A stretch of 45,452 nt of DNA, from contig JAISKK010000158.1 of NCBI GenBank assembly GCA_031260965.1, positions 1 through 45,452 of the forward strand, given 5' to 3'. Under the pieces are notes generated by a model that saw only the letters and a list, made by a program, of their open reading frames with translations, was not told the origin of the DNA and ran no database searches. The stretch's first letter is position 1; each line of letters begins with the position of its first letter. The translations under genes and the position numbers were made by a program. Source of the DNA: Desulfovibrio sp. (GTDB lineage Bacteria > Desulfobacterota > Desulfovibrionia > Desulfovibrionales > Desulfovibrionaceae). Positions 24,632 through 35,366 of the stretch are shown here, piece after piece.

Positions 24632-25708
24632 ATGTTTTATCATCTGCTTTATCCGTTAAGTTCGGAAGTCAGCGTCCTCAATGTCTTCCGCTATATAACC
24701 TTCCGTTCGGTATGGGCTCTGCTGACGGCCCTGATCATCACCATCCTGATCGGTCCCTGGTGCATTGAACAGTTGCGAAAACTGAAATGCGGGCAGTATA
24801 TTCTGGAGGAGGTACACGCGCACCGGGACAAGGCCGGCACCCCCACCATGGGAGGATTGCTGATCGCCTTCTCCCTCTTGCTCAGCGTGCTGCTCTGGGG
24901 CGATTTGACCAACCCCTATGTCTGGCTCTGCCTTTTTGTTTTCTTCGGCTTCGGGGCCGTGGGTTTTGTCGACGACTATCGGAAAATCCGCTGCAAGAAC
25001 AACAAGGGCATCAGCGCCCGCGCCAAACTGGCCGGTCAGGCTCTGGTCGCGGCCCTGGCCATGGCCGGGCTGGTTACCCTGCCTGCCTATTCCACGGAAA
25101 TGATAGTGCCCTTCTTCAAAAATTTTACGCCCGACCTCGGCTTCTTTTATCTGCCCTTCGCCATATTTATCATGATAGGGGCATCCAACGGGGTGAACCT
25201 GACGGACGGACTGGACGGACTGGCCATCGGGCCGACCATTGTCGCCGGCATGTGTTTCGCCGTTTTGATTTATGTGGCCGGCAACGTGACCATGGCCGGC
25301 TATCTGCAGGTCGCGCATGTTCCCGGAGTGGGCGAGGTCACGGTCTTCTGCGGGGCCTTTGTAGGCGCCAGCATCGGTTTTTTGTGGTTCAACGCCTACC
25401 CGGCCCAGATTTTCATGGGCGATGTGGGATCTTTGTCTCTGGGCGGGGTGCTGGGCTTTCTTTCTGTGCTTTGCAAGCAGGAGCTGCTTTTGCTGGTTGT
25501 GGGCGGACTTTTTGTCATTGAAACCCTGTCGGTAATCCTGCAGGTCGGCTGGTTCAAATTTACGGGCGGCAAACGCATCCTGCGCATGGCCCCCCTGCAC
25601 CATCATTTTGAACTCACCGGCACCCCGGAATCAAAAATCATCATCCGTTTCTGGATCACCTCGGCACTGTTGGCCCTGGCCGCCCTCTCCGTGCTTAAAC
25701 TGCGTTGA
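24632..25708 (+). CDS. mraY: Phospho-N-acetylmuramoyl-pentapeptide transferase MraY
   Basis: 358 residues, ten-helix integral membrane enzyme that links phospho-MurNAc-pentapeptide to undecaprenyl phosphate, giving lipid I. Diagnostic motifs: [12 protein letters not shown] (~46-57), FVDDYRKI (the DD pair), [13 protein letters not shown] (~186-198), [12 protein letters not shown] and the [10 protein letters not shown] histidine triplet near the C-terminus. ATG at 24632 with GGAAAAG upstream. A 61-bp gap separates it from murD. Confidence 0.97.
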   Translation: MFYHLLYPLSSEVSVLNVFRYITFRSVWALLTALIITILIGPWCIEQLRKLKCGQYILEEVHAHRDKAGTPTMGGLLIAFSLLLSVLLWGDLTNPYVWLCLFVFFGFGAVGFVDDYRKIRCKNNKGISARAKLAGQALVAALAMAGLVTLPAYSTEMIVPFFKNFTPDLGFFYLPFAIFIMIGASNGVNLTDGLDGLAIGPTIVAGMCFAVLIYVAGNVTMAGYLQVAHVPGVGEVTVFCGAFVGASIGFLWFNAYPAQIFMGDVGSLSLGGVLGFLSVLCKQELLLLVVGGLFVIETLSVILQVGWFKFTGGKRILRMAPLHHHFELTGTPESKIIIRFWITSALLALAALSVLKLR

Positions 25709-25769
25709 AGACAAAAAAAAGACAAAGGCGAGGACAAACAAAGGTTATGGATCCGCAAAGGCTGGATAT

Positions 25770-27104
25770 ATGGGCAAGGAGCTGAAAACGGCAAATGGCG
25801 CGATAGCGCGCGTCAAGACCGGGGACAGGGCGGCGGTGGTCGGGGCCGGACTCTCCGGACTGGCGGCGGCGCGTCTTTTGCGTGCCCTGGGGGTAAAAAC
25901 CCGCCTGCTGGACCGCAAGCCCTCCCTGTCCGAAGAAAGCCTCACCCAAATCCGCGCCATCGGAGCGGACCTCATTTGCGGCGAACATAAGCCCGAATAT
26001 TTCAAGGACGCGGATCTTGTAGTGATCAGCCCGGGCGTACCATACGGCCCTCTGGCCGAGCTGCTCGCCCAGGCAGGAAATCCGCCTCTGATCGGGGAAA
26101 CGGAACTGGCCCTGCCCTATGTGCAGGCCCCGATCCTGGCCTTTACCGGCACCAGCGGCAAGACGACAACGGTCAGTCTGGCCGCCGCCATGCTGGAACA
26201 GGCCGGCCGCAAGGTCTTTCTGGGCGGCAATATAGGCACGCCCCTGAGCGACTATGTCCTGGCGCCGGAACAGGCGAATGTTCTGGTTCTTGAGCTGTCC
26301 AGCTTCCAGCTGCAGGGAATCGACAGTCTGCGTCCGGCGGTGGCCTGCATCCTGAATCTGGCCGCCAACCATCTGGATCAGCACCGGGACATGGAGGAAT
26401 ACCGGGCAGCCAAATTCAGCATCTTTACCGGTCAGACGGAAAAAGACCTGGCCCTTCTGCCCCCGGACCTCGTTCCGGAATACAGGAAAGACGGATTCCG
26501 GGCCCGGCTTGAAATCCTCCGTCCCACGCGGCGTTTTCCCAAAACCAGGCTGATCGGCCTGCATAACGCCGCCAATGCCGAAGCCGCCTTTCTGGCCGTA
26601 CAAAGCCAGGGAGTAAGCGAGGCGGACGCGGCGCGCGCCGTTGCCGCCTTCCGGCCTCTGCCGCACCGCTTGGAAAACCTGGGCGAAAAAGACGGCATCC
26701 TCTATGTCAATGACTCCAAAAGCACCACGGTTGACGCCTTGCGCGCGGCTCTGGAAAGTTTTGACGCCCCTCTGCTGCTGCTGGCCGGAGGCAGGTTCAA
26801 GGGCGGGGACCTGCAATCCCTGCGCCCCCTGATCCAGGAAAAAGTCAAGGCCGTGGCTCTTTTCGGGGCGGGACGGGAAGTGTTCAGCGAAGCCTTCGCC
26901 GGGATCGTTCCCTTAAGCTGGGACCCGGAACTGCCCCCGGCACTGCGACGGCTTGAGGCCATGGCCCGGGCCGGAGAGGTGATCCTGCTTTCCCCGGCAA
27001 CGGCCAGTTTTGATCTTTACCGGAATTACAAGGAACGCGGCGATCATTTCCGCCGACTGGCGCAAGGAGAATATAAGGAGAACGAGAATGGGCCTCGCGG
27101 TTGA
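25770..27104 (+). CDS. murD: UDP-MurNAc-L-Ala:D-glutamate ligase MurD
   Basis: 444 residues from the ATG at 25770 (AAGG 8 nt upstream); the longer open frame back to 25608 overlaps mraY and is not used. Rossmann-like N-terminal uracil-binding domain (AAVVGAGLSGLAAARLL), ATP loop FTGTSGKTTT with Ser in place of the usual Asn, LELSSFQLQGI, NHLDQHRDMEEY, PHRLE and NDSKSTTVDAL are all present. Adds D-Glu as second stem residue in the cytoplasm. Its last 17 bp overlap ftsW. Confidence 0.96.
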   Translation: MGKELKTANGAIARVKTGDRAAVVGAGLSGLAAARLLRALGVKTRLLDRKPSLSEESLTQIRAIGADLICGEHKPEYFKDADLVVISPGVPYGPLAELLAQAGNPPLIGETELALPYVQAPILAFTGTSGKTTTVSLAAAMLEQAGRKVFLGGNIGTPLSDYVLAPEQANVLVLELSSFQLQGIDSLRPAVACILNLAANHLDQHRDMEEYRAAKFSIFTGQTEKDLALLPPDLVPEYRKDGFRARLEILRPTRRFPKTRLIGLHNAANAEAAFLAVQSQGVSEADAARAVAAFRPLPHRLENLGEKDGILYVNDSKSTTVDALRAALESFDAPLLLLAGGRFKGGDLQSLRPLIQEKVKAVALFGAGREVFSEAFAGIVPLSWDPELPPALRRLEAMARAGEVILLSPATASFDLYRNYKERGDHFRRLAQGEYKENENGPRG

Positions 27105-28248
27105 CGATGCGGTATTCCCGGCCCTTATGCAGGCACAGGAAAGGACGTCAGACCGGAACTCAGGACGGCCGGACTGGTGGCTTTTGGCTATTACCATGGT
27201 CCTGGCCTTTATCGGTCTGATGATGGTCTTTTCCGCCAGCGGCATTTCCGCGGAGCGCATTCAGGCCGATACCTACTATTTCTTCAAACGCCAGATGCTC
27301 TTTCTCCTGATCGGCTCTCTGCTCATGGTCATCGCCTCCTTTATACCTCGCTCCCTGCTCTCACATATCCACTATCCGGCCCTGCTCATAAGCTTTATCC
27401 TTCTGGGCCTCTGCTTAACCCCTCTCGGGGCGGCGGCCAAAGGCGCGCACCGCTGGCTGGCTCTTGGCCCCCTGCGTCTTCAGCCCATGGAATTCGCCAA
27501 AATAGCCCTGGTGCTTTATCTGTCCTGGTTTATGGGCAGCAAACAGGCCATCGTGCGTACCTTCAGCAAGGGGGTCATCCCGCCTTTTCTGATCACCGCC
27601 GCCATGGGCGGATTGCTGCTTATGCAGCCGGATTTCGGCGGAGCTTCTTTTTGCGCCATTCTGCTTTTTTTCATGTGTTTCGCCGGAGGCACCCGTCTCA
27701 TCTATCTGATCGGCTCCGGGATTATCGCCTGCGGGGGGGGCTGGCTCCTGATGGTAGCCGAACCCTACCGCCTGCGCCGTCTTCTCGCCTTCCTCGACCC
27801 CTTTGCCGACGCCTCGAACACCGGCTACCATCTGGTGCAGTCCTTTTACGCCTTCGGAGCGGGCGGCCTTTACGGAGCCGGGCTCGGCGCCGGAAAACAG
27901 AAACTTTTCTATCTGCCCGAGGCGCACAATGACTTTATAATGGCGGTCATGGGCGAAGAAGCGGGCTTTGTGGGAATCTCCCTGATTTTTATGCTCCTGG
28001 CCTGTTTTTTCTGGCGCGGACTGCTCATCGCCCTCGGTCAGCCGGATATGCGTGACCGCTTGACCGCTTTTGGCCTGCTCCTTGTCCCGGCCCTGTCCTG
28101 CATGCTCAACCTGGCCGTGGTCATGGGCCTGGTCCCGCCCAAAGGCGTGCCCATGCCCTTTATCAGTTATGGCGGCAGCAGTCTGGTATCGTCTTTTCTC
28201 TGCGTCGGTCTGCTTCTGAACCTTTCGCGCTCCATGGAGAAAACATGA
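27088..28248 (+). CDS. ftsW: Septal peptidoglycan polymerase FtsW (SEDS family)
   Basis: 386 residues from the ATG at 27088 with AAGGAG 7 nt upstream, overlapping murD by 17 bp. About ten transmembrane helices; FtsW polymerises lipid II into glycan at the septum with FtsI. SEDS markers: GAAAKGAHRWLALGPLRLQPMEFAKIALVLYLSW, QPDFGGASF, YHLVQSFYAFGAGGLYGAGLGAGKQK, EAHNDFIMAVMGEE and the C-terminal PKGVPMPFISYGGSSL. Overlaps murG by 4 bp. Its place between murD and murG marks it as FtsW, not RodA. Confidence 0.96.
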   Translation: MGLAVDDAVFPALMQAQERTSDRNSGRPDWWLLAITMVLAFIGLMMVFSASGISAERIQADTYYFFKRQMLFLLIGSLLMVIASFIPRSLLSHIHYPALLISFILLGLCLTPLGAAAKGAHRWLALGPLRLQPMEFAKIALVLYLSWFMGSKQAIVRTFSKGVIPPFLITAAMGGLLLMQPDFGGASFCAILLFFMCFAGGTRLIYLIGSGIIACGGGWLLMVAEPYRLRRLLAFLDPFADASNTGYHLVQSFYAFGAGGLYGAGLGAGKQKLFYLPEAHNDFIMAVMGEEAGFVGISLIFMLLACFFWRGLLIALGQPDMRDRLTAFGLLLVPALSCMLNLAVVMGLVPPKGVPMPFISYGGSSLVSSFLCVGLLLNLSRSMEKT

Positions 28249-29402
28249 GCGGACTTGAGCGCGTAATCCTTACCACAGGCGGCACGGGCGGGCATATTTT
28301 CCCGGCCCTGGCCCTGGCCGGGGAACTGCAAAAAGTCCGCCCCGACATAGACATTCTGTTCATGGGCGGCGGACGCGGCCCGGAAGGGGAACTGGCCCGC
28401 AAGGCCGGTCTGGAATTTGTAGCCCTGCCGGCGCGTGGTTTCAGCCGGAATCTTGCCTGTATGCCCGCTCTCCGGGACATGTTGCGCTCTCTTGTCCAGG
28501 CCCTCGGGCATATAAAAAAATTTCAGCCCCAGGTTGTGATCGGCTTCGGCGGCTATGCGGGATTCGCCGGGGTTCTGGCCGCCCGCCTGAAGGGACTGCC
28601 TACGGCCATCCACGAACAGAACGTCATGCCGGGCATGAGTAACCGTATCCTCGCCCGTCTGGCGCGACGCGTCTTTTTGTCCCTTCCGGACGCCGGCGCT
28701 TTTTTTGACGCGCGCAAGACGGAACTCACCGGCAACCCGGTCCGCGCGGAAATCGCCGCTCTCCATGAAAGAGCGAAACAGAAACTGGCCGCGCCCGCCG
28801 CCCCGGCGCCTGGCAAAGACGCCGGACATATCCTTGTCCTCGGAGGCAGCCAGGGAGCGCGCGCCCTGAACAATGCCTTGATCGCCATGTCCGGAAAACT
28901 TCTCGACGCCGGCTTGACCCTCACCCTGCAAACGGGGCGGGACGATTACGAACGCGTTCTTGCGGCCTGCCGGGAACTGGATGCGGACAGGCTCGAAATC
29001 AGACCCTTCATTTCCGACATGGCCGACGCTTATGCGCGGGCGGATCTGATTTTATGCCGGGCCGGGGCCTCAACCCTGGCCGAGGTCTGCGCGGCTGGCC
29101 TGCCTTCCCTGCTTGTGCCCTACCCTCACGCCGCCCATGACCACCAGCGCCTTAACGCATCCGCCTTGGCCGCTGCCGGCGCGGCCCGCATTCTGGAACA
29201 GGAGTCCTTCGCCACCGCTCCGGACTTTCTCGCCCAAAGCCTGCTTGATATGCTGCAAGATCGGGAAAGTCTGCGGACCATGAGCGGGGGGGCTCTGGCC
29301 CTGGCCAGACCGGAGGCCGCAAAATCCCTGGCCGGGGCCGTGCTGCGCCTTTATGAAGAAGACGGGTCTTCGCCGACCTTTGAAGGAGCGCCTGATGCGT
29401 AA
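28245..29402 (+). CDS. murG: UDP-GlcNAc:lipid I N-acetylglucosaminyltransferase MurG
   Basis: 385 residues; ATGA overlap with ftsW. Adds GlcNAc to lipid I at the inner face of the membrane to make lipid II. GT-B fold motifs: [16 protein letters not shown] (~residue 10), [41 protein letters not shown] and the donor-binding [31 protein letters not shown]. An Ala/Pro-rich insertion ([13 protein letters not shown]) separates the two domains. Overlaps murC by 8 bp. Confidence 0.97.
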   Translation: MSGLERVILTTGGTGGHIFPALALAGELQKVRPDIDILFMGGGRGPEGELARKAGLEFVALPARGFSRNLACMPALRDMLRSLVQALGHIKKFQPQVVIGFGGYAGFAGVLAARLKGLPTAIHEQNVMPGMSNRILARLARRVFLSLPDAGAFFDARKTELTGNPVRAEIAALHERAKQKLAAPAAPAPGKDAGHILVLGGSQGARALNNALIAMSGKLLDAGLTLTLQTGRDDYERVLAACRELDADRLEIRPFISDMADAYARADLILCRAGASTLAEVCAAGLPSLLVPYPHAAHDHQRLNASALAAAGAARILEQESFATAPDFLAQSLLDMLQDRESLRTMSGGALALARPEAAKSLAGAVLRLYEEDGSSPTFEGAPDA

Positions 29403-30777
29403 TATAAAAAGCGTACATATGGTGGGTATCGGCGGGGCCGGAATGAGCGGCATCGCCGAAGTGCTGCTTAACCTGGGTTATGACGTGCAGGGTTCGGATC
29501 TGTCGGAAAGCGCGACTGTGCAACGTCTGCGCGGACTCGGAGCCGGCATCGGCATCGGACATGCAGTGGAAAACCTGAAAAATCCGCATGTTCTCGTAAA
29601 ATCCACAGCCGTGGGCGAGGATAACCCGGAGGTAGTCGCGGCGCGGGAGCGCGGCATCCCGATCATCCCACGCGCGGAAATGCTGGCGGAACTGATGCGT
29701 CTGCGCACAGGCATCGCCATAGCCGGCACGCACGGCAAGACCACTACCACATCTTTCGCGGCCGCGATATTTGAGGAGGCCGGACTGGACCCGACCGTAA
29801 TCATAGGCGGACGGCTGAACGCTTACGGCGCCAATGCCCGCCTGGGAGAAGGAGAATTTCTCATAGCCGAGGCAGATGAATCCGACGGCTCCTTTCTTTG
29901 CCTTTTGCCGATTATGAATGTGGTGACCAATGTGGATCTGGATCACCTGGATTTCTATCCGGACAAAGCCGGAATTGACGAGGCCTTTACGCGTTTTATG
30001 AACAATGTTCCCTTTTACGGCCTGAATGTGGTCTGCGGCGACGACCCCGGAGTGCGACGCATCCTGCCGCGCGTAAACCGTCCGATAATCACATACGGTT
30101 TCAATGCCCGCAACGATCTCACCGCGGAAATCAGCTCCTGCGGCAGGTGCAGTGAATTCACCGTCCGGCTGACGGGCATGCGTATGGGCCGGGTGCGCCT
30201 CGCCCAGCCCGGACGGCATAATGTCCTGAATGCCCTGGCCGCCATAGGAGTAGCCTTGCAGGCGGAAATAGACTTTTCCGTCTGCGTCGCCGCCCTGGAC
30301 AAATTCCGGGGCGTGGGCCGGCGTTTTGAATGGAAAGGCGAAAGACGCGGCGTCACCGTGGTCGACGACTACGGTCATCACCCGGCGGAAATCGCCGCCA
30401 CTCTCGCCGCCGCGCGCGACTGCCTGCCCGGTCGCCGTCTGGTAGTGGCCTTTCAGCCGCACCGCTTCACACGCACCAAGGCCCTCTTCGGCGATTTCTG
30501 CAAGGTCTTCGCCCCGGCAGACAAACTTTTTCTGACAGAGATTTACGCGGCTTCGGAGACCCCCCTGCCCGGCATTTCCGGAGAGGGTCTGGCCCGGGGC
30601 ATAGTGCAGGCCACAGGAGCTGAAGTCTGTTACTGCCCCGATTTTGATGAACTTGTACAAAAACTTGATGCCGAGTTACGCGCGGGCGACGTGCTGCTTA
30701 CCCTCGGAGCAGGCAGCATAACCGGGATCGGGCCGCGCTGGCTGGCTCTGGAACAGGACAAACAAACGGGGAACTGA
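29395..30777 (+). CDS. murC: UDP-MurNAc:L-alanine ligase MurC
   Basis: 460 residues from the ATG at 29395 (AAGGAG 7 nt upstream, 8-bp overlap with murG); an earlier in-frame codon at 29353 would extend 42 bp further into murG and has no site. First ligase of the stem peptide. [28 protein letters not shown] (~residue 109), [38 protein letters not shown] and [10 protein letters not shown] are all present. Followed by murB after 18 bp. Confidence 0.97.
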   Translation: MRNIKSVHMVGIGGAGMSGIAEVLLNLGYDVQGSDLSESATVQRLRGLGAGIGIGHAVENLKNPHVLVKSTAVGEDNPEVVAARERGIPIIPRAEMLAELMRLRTGIAIAGTHGKTTTTSFAAAIFEEAGLDPTVIIGGRLNAYGANARLGEGEFLIAEADESDGSFLCLLPIMNVVTNVDLDHLDFYPDKAGIDEAFTRFMNNVPFYGLNVVCGDDPGVRRILPRVNRPIITYGFNARNDLTAEISSCGRCSEFTVRLTGMRMGRVRLAQPGRHNVLNALAAIGVALQAEIDFSVCVAALDKFRGVGRRFEWKGERRGVTVVDDYGHHPAEIAATLAAARDCLPGRRLVVAFQPHRFTRTKALFGDFCKVFAPADKLFLTEIYAASETPLPGISGEGLARGIVQATGAEVCYCPDFDELVQKLDAELRAGDVLLTLGAGSITGIGPRWLALEQDKQTGN

Positions 30778-30795
30778 GGCGGAGTCTGCAATAAC

Positions 30796-31731
30796 ATGCC
30801 CGGAATAGAGATCATAGCCGATCCGAAACTTTCGGACCGCACCAGCATCCGCCTGGGAGGGACGGCTATTGCCGAGCTTTGTCTGAAGGACATAAAATTC
30901 TGCGAAAAAGTGCCCGGTCTGCTCGCTTCCCTGGGCGGGCGTCCGGCCCTGATCGGGGCAGGCAGCAACATCATAGCCGCAGACGGTCCCTTGCCCCTGG
31001 TTCTTATCCGTTTTGCCGGTCTGGACAAAAATCCCTCCTTTGCCCGCAACGCGGACAAGACGCTGGTCACAGCCCCGGCCTTTCTGCCCCTGCCGGCCCT
31101 TCTGCGCTCGGCAGCCGCGCGCGGGCTCAGCGGTCTTGAGGGTCTGACCGGCATTCCGGGCAGTGTGGGCGGCGCCGTAGCCATGAACGCCGGATCTTTC
31201 GGCGCGGAAACAGGAGCGCTTCTACACAGCCTGACCTTTTTTTCGCCGCGCTTCGGTCTTAAAGAAATTCCGGCGGGGGAGGCCGCCTTTTACTACCGCC
31301 GGGCCGACTATATGGGTCTGCCTTTCGGCGGCGCGGCGGAGGCGCTCACGCAAATGACCGGGCCGGACCAATGGATTTTGCTCCTGAGCGCTGTCTTCGC
31401 TCTTAAAGAGAGTGCTGAAAACGAAGTGCTGGGACGTATGCGCGCTTTTTACGCACGCAAAAAACTGAGCCAGCCCCTGACGGGGAAAAGCGCCGGTTGC
31501 GTATTCAAAAATCCCGCCCCCCAGATCCCGGCGGGACGCCTGCTGGAAGAGGCGGGGCTGAAAGGCAGGGGCGCGGGAGGCATGCGTTTTTCTCCCCTGC
31601 ACGCCAATTTTCTGATCAATGAAGGTCAAGGCTCATACGCGGCGGCTGCGGATCTGATGGAAGAAGCCGTCGCGCTTGTTAAAAAGAACAGCGGACTGCT
31701 TCTGGAAAAGGAAGTGCGCGTATGGTCCTGA
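30796..31731 (+). CDS. murB: UDP-N-acetylenolpyruvoylglucosamine reductase MurB
   Basis: 311 residues, FAD enzyme that reduces enolpyruvyl-UDP-GlcNAc to UDP-MurNAc with NADPH. Seen: RTSIRLGGTA at the N-terminus, the FAD segment LIGAGSNIIA, GLTGIPGSVGGAVAMNAG, YYRRADY, and GKSAGCVFKNP whose Ser is the proton donor; the late Glu is in LLEKEVRVW. Unlike many dcw clusters no ddl gene follows: ftsQ begins 10 bp before the murB stop. The ribosome-binding site GGAG is 11 nt from the ATG, longer than for its neighbours. Confidence 0.94.
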   Translation: MPGIEIIADPKLSDRTSIRLGGTAIAELCLKDIKFCEKVPGLLASLGGRPALIGAGSNIIAADGPLPLVLIRFAGLDKNPSFARNADKTLVTAPAFLPLPALLRSAAARGLSGLEGLTGIPGSVGGAVAMNAGSFGAETGALLHSLTFFSPRFGLKEIPAGEAAFYYRRADYMGLPFGGAAEALTQMTGPDQWILLLSAVFALKESAENEVLGRMRAFYARKKLSQPLTGKSAGCVFKNPAPQIPAGRLLEEAGLKGRGAGGMRFSPLHANFLINEGQGSYAAAADLMEEAVALVKKNSGLLLEKEVRVWS

Positions 31732-32618
31732 AAGGCAGAATGCCCGCGCGGGGCGGACGGCACATCGTTCTCAACCGGGGAGGAACCAAAGGGCGTCCGC
31801 GCGAGAACAGCCGCCGCCCCCTTAAAAAAGAGAGCCGCCCTTTTCATCCGCGCCTGCCCTGGTCCGGGATAAAGACTACTTTCTCCATTTTGGGTTTTTC
31901 TTTCATAATGCTTGTTTTGCTTGGCGGAGTAAGTCTTGCCCTGATTTACGGCTACCGGAGCACAACTCTGGGCGAATATTTCGCTTTAAAAACTCTGGAA
32001 ATTCATGGAAATTCACGTTTAAGCTCTAGAGAAATTCTAAAGACTGCCGATCTATTGGAAGGAGCTAATACACTTGCCCTGTCCATAGATACAGTGGAGA
32101 CGGCCCTGACCGGGCATCCCTGGGTTGAGGAGGTATCGGTAAAGCGGGTGCTCCCGGGCACACTGATCATAAACGTCAAGGAAAAGCTTCCGGCATTCTG
32201 GGTCTTGCATGAAGGAAACCTGTATTATGCGGATGCTGCGGGACGGATAATAGCGCCGGTTATCCCCGGCAAATTTGCCTCGCTTCCGACCCTTGAAGTG
32301 GAAGCCGGCGCCGGGTCCGTAGCGGGACTTTTGCCGGACTTGACGCACGCTTTGCAGGAAACACAGGTTTTACGCGGACTTGGAGAGATATCTCTGCTTC
32401 GTCTGTCCGCAGCGCGCTGGCTGGATATTTTTACGGAAGGATCGGATCTGCGCTTTTCCATCGGCCTTGAAGATTGGCCCGCCAATTTACAAAGACTGGG
32501 ACTGGTTCTTGCCGATTTGCAACGCCGGAGTGAATTGTCCAAAGTGCGGGAAATCCGCGCGCAGGGCACGAATGTCTGGGTAGAAAAGCGTCCTGGAGCC
32601 GCGAATGCGGCTATCTGA
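31722..32618 (+). CDS. ftsQ: Cell division protein FtsQ (POTRA domain)
   Basis: 298 residues; ATG overlaps the murB end by 10 bp. Long basic cytoplasmic tail (~1-45), one transmembrane helix (~48-72), then a POTRA domain (LKTLEIHGNSRLSSREILKTADL, ~85-107, through the HPWVEEVSVKRVLPGTLIINVKEKLPAFWV block) and the beta domain. FtsQ scaffolds FtsL/FtsB in the divisome. The stretch around 31970-32060, encoding the start of the POTRA domain, is visibly richer in A/T than the rest of the cluster; the protein remains in register. Confidence 0.93.
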   Translation: MVLKGRMPARGGRHIVLNRGGTKGRPRENSRRPLKKESRPFHPRLPWSGIKTTFSILGFSFIMLVLLGGVSLALIYGYRSTTLGEYFALKTLEIHGNSRLSSREILKTADLLEGANTLALSIDTVETALTGHPWVEEVSVKRVLPGTLIINVKEKLPAFWVLHEGNLYYADAAGRIIAPVIPGKFASLPTLEVEAGAGSVAGLLPDLTHALQETQVLRGLGEISLLRLSAARWLDIFTEGSDLRFSIGLEDWPANLQRLGLVLADLQRRSELSKVREIRAQGTNVWVEKRPGAANAAI

Positions 32619-32636
32619 CATGTGAGGAGTGATTTT

Positions 32637-33875
32637 ATGGCAAAGGCGAGCAACCTGGTCATAGGGCTGGATATAGGAACCACCAAAGTTTGCGCGGTGG
32701 TTGGAGAGGTGACCGAAAGCGGCGTAGACGTCATCGGCGTCGGGGCCTGCCTTTCCACCGGCCTGCGCGACGGTGTGGTTGTCAACATCGACAGCACGGC
32801 CAAATCCATAAAAAAAGCTGTGGAAGAAGCCGAACTCATGGCCGGATGCTCCATCCGCTCCGTATATGCGGGTATAGCCGGAAGTCATATCAAGAGTTTC
32901 AACAGCGACGGCGTGGTGGCCATCGGCGTAAAAGGCGGCGAGGTCAACCAGAGCGATGTGGACCGGGTTCTGGAACATGCGGGCGCGGTAGCTATCCCGG
33001 CGGACAGGGAAGTGCTTCACACCCTGCCCCAGGAATTTTGCGTGGACAATCAGGAAGGCATTCGCGACCCCCTGGGTATGACCGGGGTGCGTCTGGCCGT
33101 CAAAGTGCATATTGTGACCGGGTCGGTGTCCAGCGCTCAGAATGTGGTTACCGCCTGTCACCGCAGTTCTCTGGACGTGGTGGAAATCGTCCTGGAATCT
33201 TTGGCCTCGGCCAAGGCCACCCTCACGGAAGAGGAACGCGAGCTTGGCGTCGCCCTTGTGGATATCGGCGGCGGGACTACGGACATAGCAATTTTTACCA
33301 ATGACACGATCAAGCATACCGAGGTTGTCGGCATCGGCGGGCAGAAACTGACCAACGACATTTATGTGGGTCTGCGCACGCCCATGAACAGCGCGGAAGA
33401 AATCAAAACCAGATTCGGCTGTGGCATGGTCGATCTGGTGAGCGCGGATGAGATAATCGCCGTTCCCAGCGTGGGCGGACGCGAACCGCGCCGTCTCTCC
33501 CGCCGTCTGCTGGCGGAGATCTGCCAGCCGCGCATGGAAGACATTCTGGAAAAGGTGGAGCAGGGGCTGGTCCGCTCCGGTTGCAAACATCTGATCGGCG
33601 CCGGTGTTGTGCTTACCGGAGGCACGGCCCTGCTGGACGGCTGCCAGGAACTGGCCGAACAGATTTTCAATCTGCCGACGCGCATAGGTTATCCGCGCAA
33701 TATCGGAGGTCTGCGGGATGTGGTTAATGACCCGCGCTACGCAACGGCAGTAGGACTTTTGTGCTACGGAGCGGACAAGGAAAGGATCGTCGGCGGCGGC
33801 AGCGGCGGACAGAGCGGAGGCTTTTCCGGCGGCATGTTTAAATGGCTCAAAGGCTTTTTTAAGGACATAACCTAG
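32637..33875 (+). CDS. ftsA: Cell division protein FtsA
   Basis: 412 residues from the ATG at 32637 (GAGGAG 7 nt upstream); an in-frame GTG at 32622 precedes that site. Actin-like ATPase that tethers FtsZ to the membrane. Phosphate 1 motif VIGLDIGTTKVCAVVGE (~8-24), phosphate 2 VDIGGGTTDIAIF, the adenosine motif GVVLTGGTALLDG, and an amphipathic C-terminal helix after a Gly/Ser spacer (FKWLKGFFKDIT) that is the membrane-targeting sequence. 67 bp before ftsZ. Confidence 0.97.
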   Translation: MAKASNLVIGLDIGTTKVCAVVGEVTESGVDVIGVGACLSTGLRDGVVVNIDSTAKSIKKAVEEAELMAGCSIRSVYAGIAGSHIKSFNSDGVVAIGVKGGEVNQSDVDRVLEHAGAVAIPADREVLHTLPQEFCVDNQEGIRDPLGMTGVRLAVKVHIVTGSVSSAQNVVTACHRSSLDVVEIVLESLASAKATLTEEERELGVALVDIGGGTTDIAIFTNDTIKHTEVVGIGGQKLTNDIYVGLRTPMNSAEEIKTRFGCGMVDLVSADEIIAVPSVGGREPRRLSRRLLAEICQPRMEDILEKVEQGLVRSGCKHLIGAGVVLTGGTALLDGCQELAEQIFNLPTRIGYPRNIGGLRDVVNDPRYATAVGLLCYGADKERIVGGGSGGQSGGFSGGMFKWLKGFFKDIT

Positions 33876-33942
33876 ACAAGACGCGGGGATTCACCCTGTA
33901 TCATGCGCCGGCCAGGCCGGTTCAAGGGCAAGGAGAGGCAAA

Positions 33943-35286
33943 ATGGAACTTACAGATTTGGTCATCGACAAAGCGGAATCTTCAGATCTTGGCTTGCCCA
34001 GAACTGACCTGGCAAAAATCAAGGTCATAGGGGTAGGCGGCGGCGGCGGCAACGCCATCAACAACATGATCGCCTCCGGGCTTTCCGGAGTGAGCTTCAT
34101 AGCGGCAAACACGGAAGCCCAGGACCTCGGTCTGTCCCTGGCCAAGCACAAGGTGCAGCTTGGGGCCAAACTGACCAGAGGACTGGGGGCCGGCGGCAAT
34201 CCCAGAGTTGGGTGCGAGGCGGCCATGGAAAGCGAGGAGCAGTTGCGTCAGGTCATCGAAGGGGCGAACATGGTCTTTGTCACCGCCGGCATGGGCGGCG
34301 GCACCGGTACCGGGGCCGCCCCGGTCATCGCCCGTATAGCCAAGGAACTGGGCATACTGACGGTCGGCGTGGTCACCAAACCCTTTTTCTGGGAAGGGCC
34401 GAGGCGCAGAGACGCGGCCCAGAACGGCATTGAGGAGTTCAGCCAGCATGTGGACAGCCTGATCACCATCCCCAATGACCGTCTGGTTGCCATCGCCCCC
34501 AGAAATGCTCCTATCGTCGATATGCTGAAAAAAGCTGATGACGTTCTGCTCTATGCGGTCAAGGGCATCTCCGAACTGATTACCAATCCGGGATACATCA
34601 GCCTGGATTTTGCCGATGTGAAAACGGCCATGGGCGACGCCGGACTGGCCATGATGGGCACGGGCAGCGCCAAAGGCGAATCCAGAGCCAGGGAAGCCGC
34701 CATGCAGGCCATTTCCAGCCCTCTGCTGGAGGACGTTTCCATTGAAGGCGCCCGCCATGTGCTGATGAACGTGACCGCGAACAGGACCCTGCAACTCGAC
34801 GAGGTGACCGAGGCCGCGACCATCGTGACCGAAGGCACGCATCACGATCAGGCCTATGTCTTTTTCGGCATGGTCATTGACGAAAACATGGACGACGAAC
34901 TGCGTATAACGGTTATCGCCACCGGCATTGAACGGGCGCAGGACAGGCTTCTGAACCCGATAGTCCAGGGCGGCAAAAACACCGTACTCAGAGGCGGACA
35001 AAGCGCCCTGCCGCCCAAACCGATACTGGGCAATACCGCCCAGCCGCGCTTTCCCGTAGGATTTGACGAAGTCTCCCCGGAACTGCAGGATCGCGTAAGA
35101 AGACGCCTGGGGGAATCCGCGCCCGAGGACAACTCCTTCCAGCCTGCCAAAGCCAAATGGCACAATCAGGGTTCCACTCAGGTGCAGCGTCAGGCCCCAC
35201 ACAGCCCGGGTGAGGACTCCTTCATCTTTGACGAGGATGAAGAGATGATAGATGTGCCCTCTTTTATTCGCCGTCAGGCAAATTAG
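33943..35286 (+). CDS. ftsZ: Cell division GTPase FtsZ
   Basis: 447 residues; ATG at 33943 with GGAGAGG 6 nt upstream. Tubulin-like GTPase that forms the division ring. Core: VIGVGGGGGNAINNMI (~29-44), tubulin signature GMGGGTGTGAAPVIA (~118-132), NPGYISLDFADVKTAMGDAG T7-loop region, and GTGSAKGESRAREAA. A ~90-residue variable linker leads to the conserved C-terminal peptide DVPSFIRRQ that binds FtsA. A lone oddity is GLGAGGNPRVG where most have GAGANPxxG. Last gene of the dcw run, followed by a strong terminator. Confidence 0.98.
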   Translation: MELTDLVIDKAESSDLGLPRTDLAKIKVIGVGGGGGNAINNMIASGLSGVSFIAANTEAQDLGLSLAKHKVQLGAKLTRGLGAGGNPRVGCEAAMESEEQLRQVIEGANMVFVTAGMGGGTGTGAAPVIARIAKELGILTVGVVTKPFFWEGPRRRDAAQNGIEEFSQHVDSLITIPNDRLVAIAPRNAPIVDMLKKADDVLLYAVKGISELITNPGYISLDFADVKTAMGDAGLAMMGTGSAKGESRAREAAMQAISSPLLEDVSIEGARHVLMNVTANRTLQLDEVTEAATIVTEGTHHDQAYVFFGMVIDENMDDELRITVIATGIERAQDRLLNPIVQGGKNTVLRGGQSALPPKPILGNTAQPRFPVGFDEVSPELQDRVRRRLGESAPEDNSFQPAKAKWHNQGSTQVQRQAPHSPGEDSFIFDEDEEMIDVPSFIRRQAN

Positions 35287-35366
35287 AGCAGGGGTAAAAT
35301 GCTGTAGACGGACACAGGAGAAAAGACTTGAATTCGGGTTTTGCGCGATTCGCGCATAACTCCGCA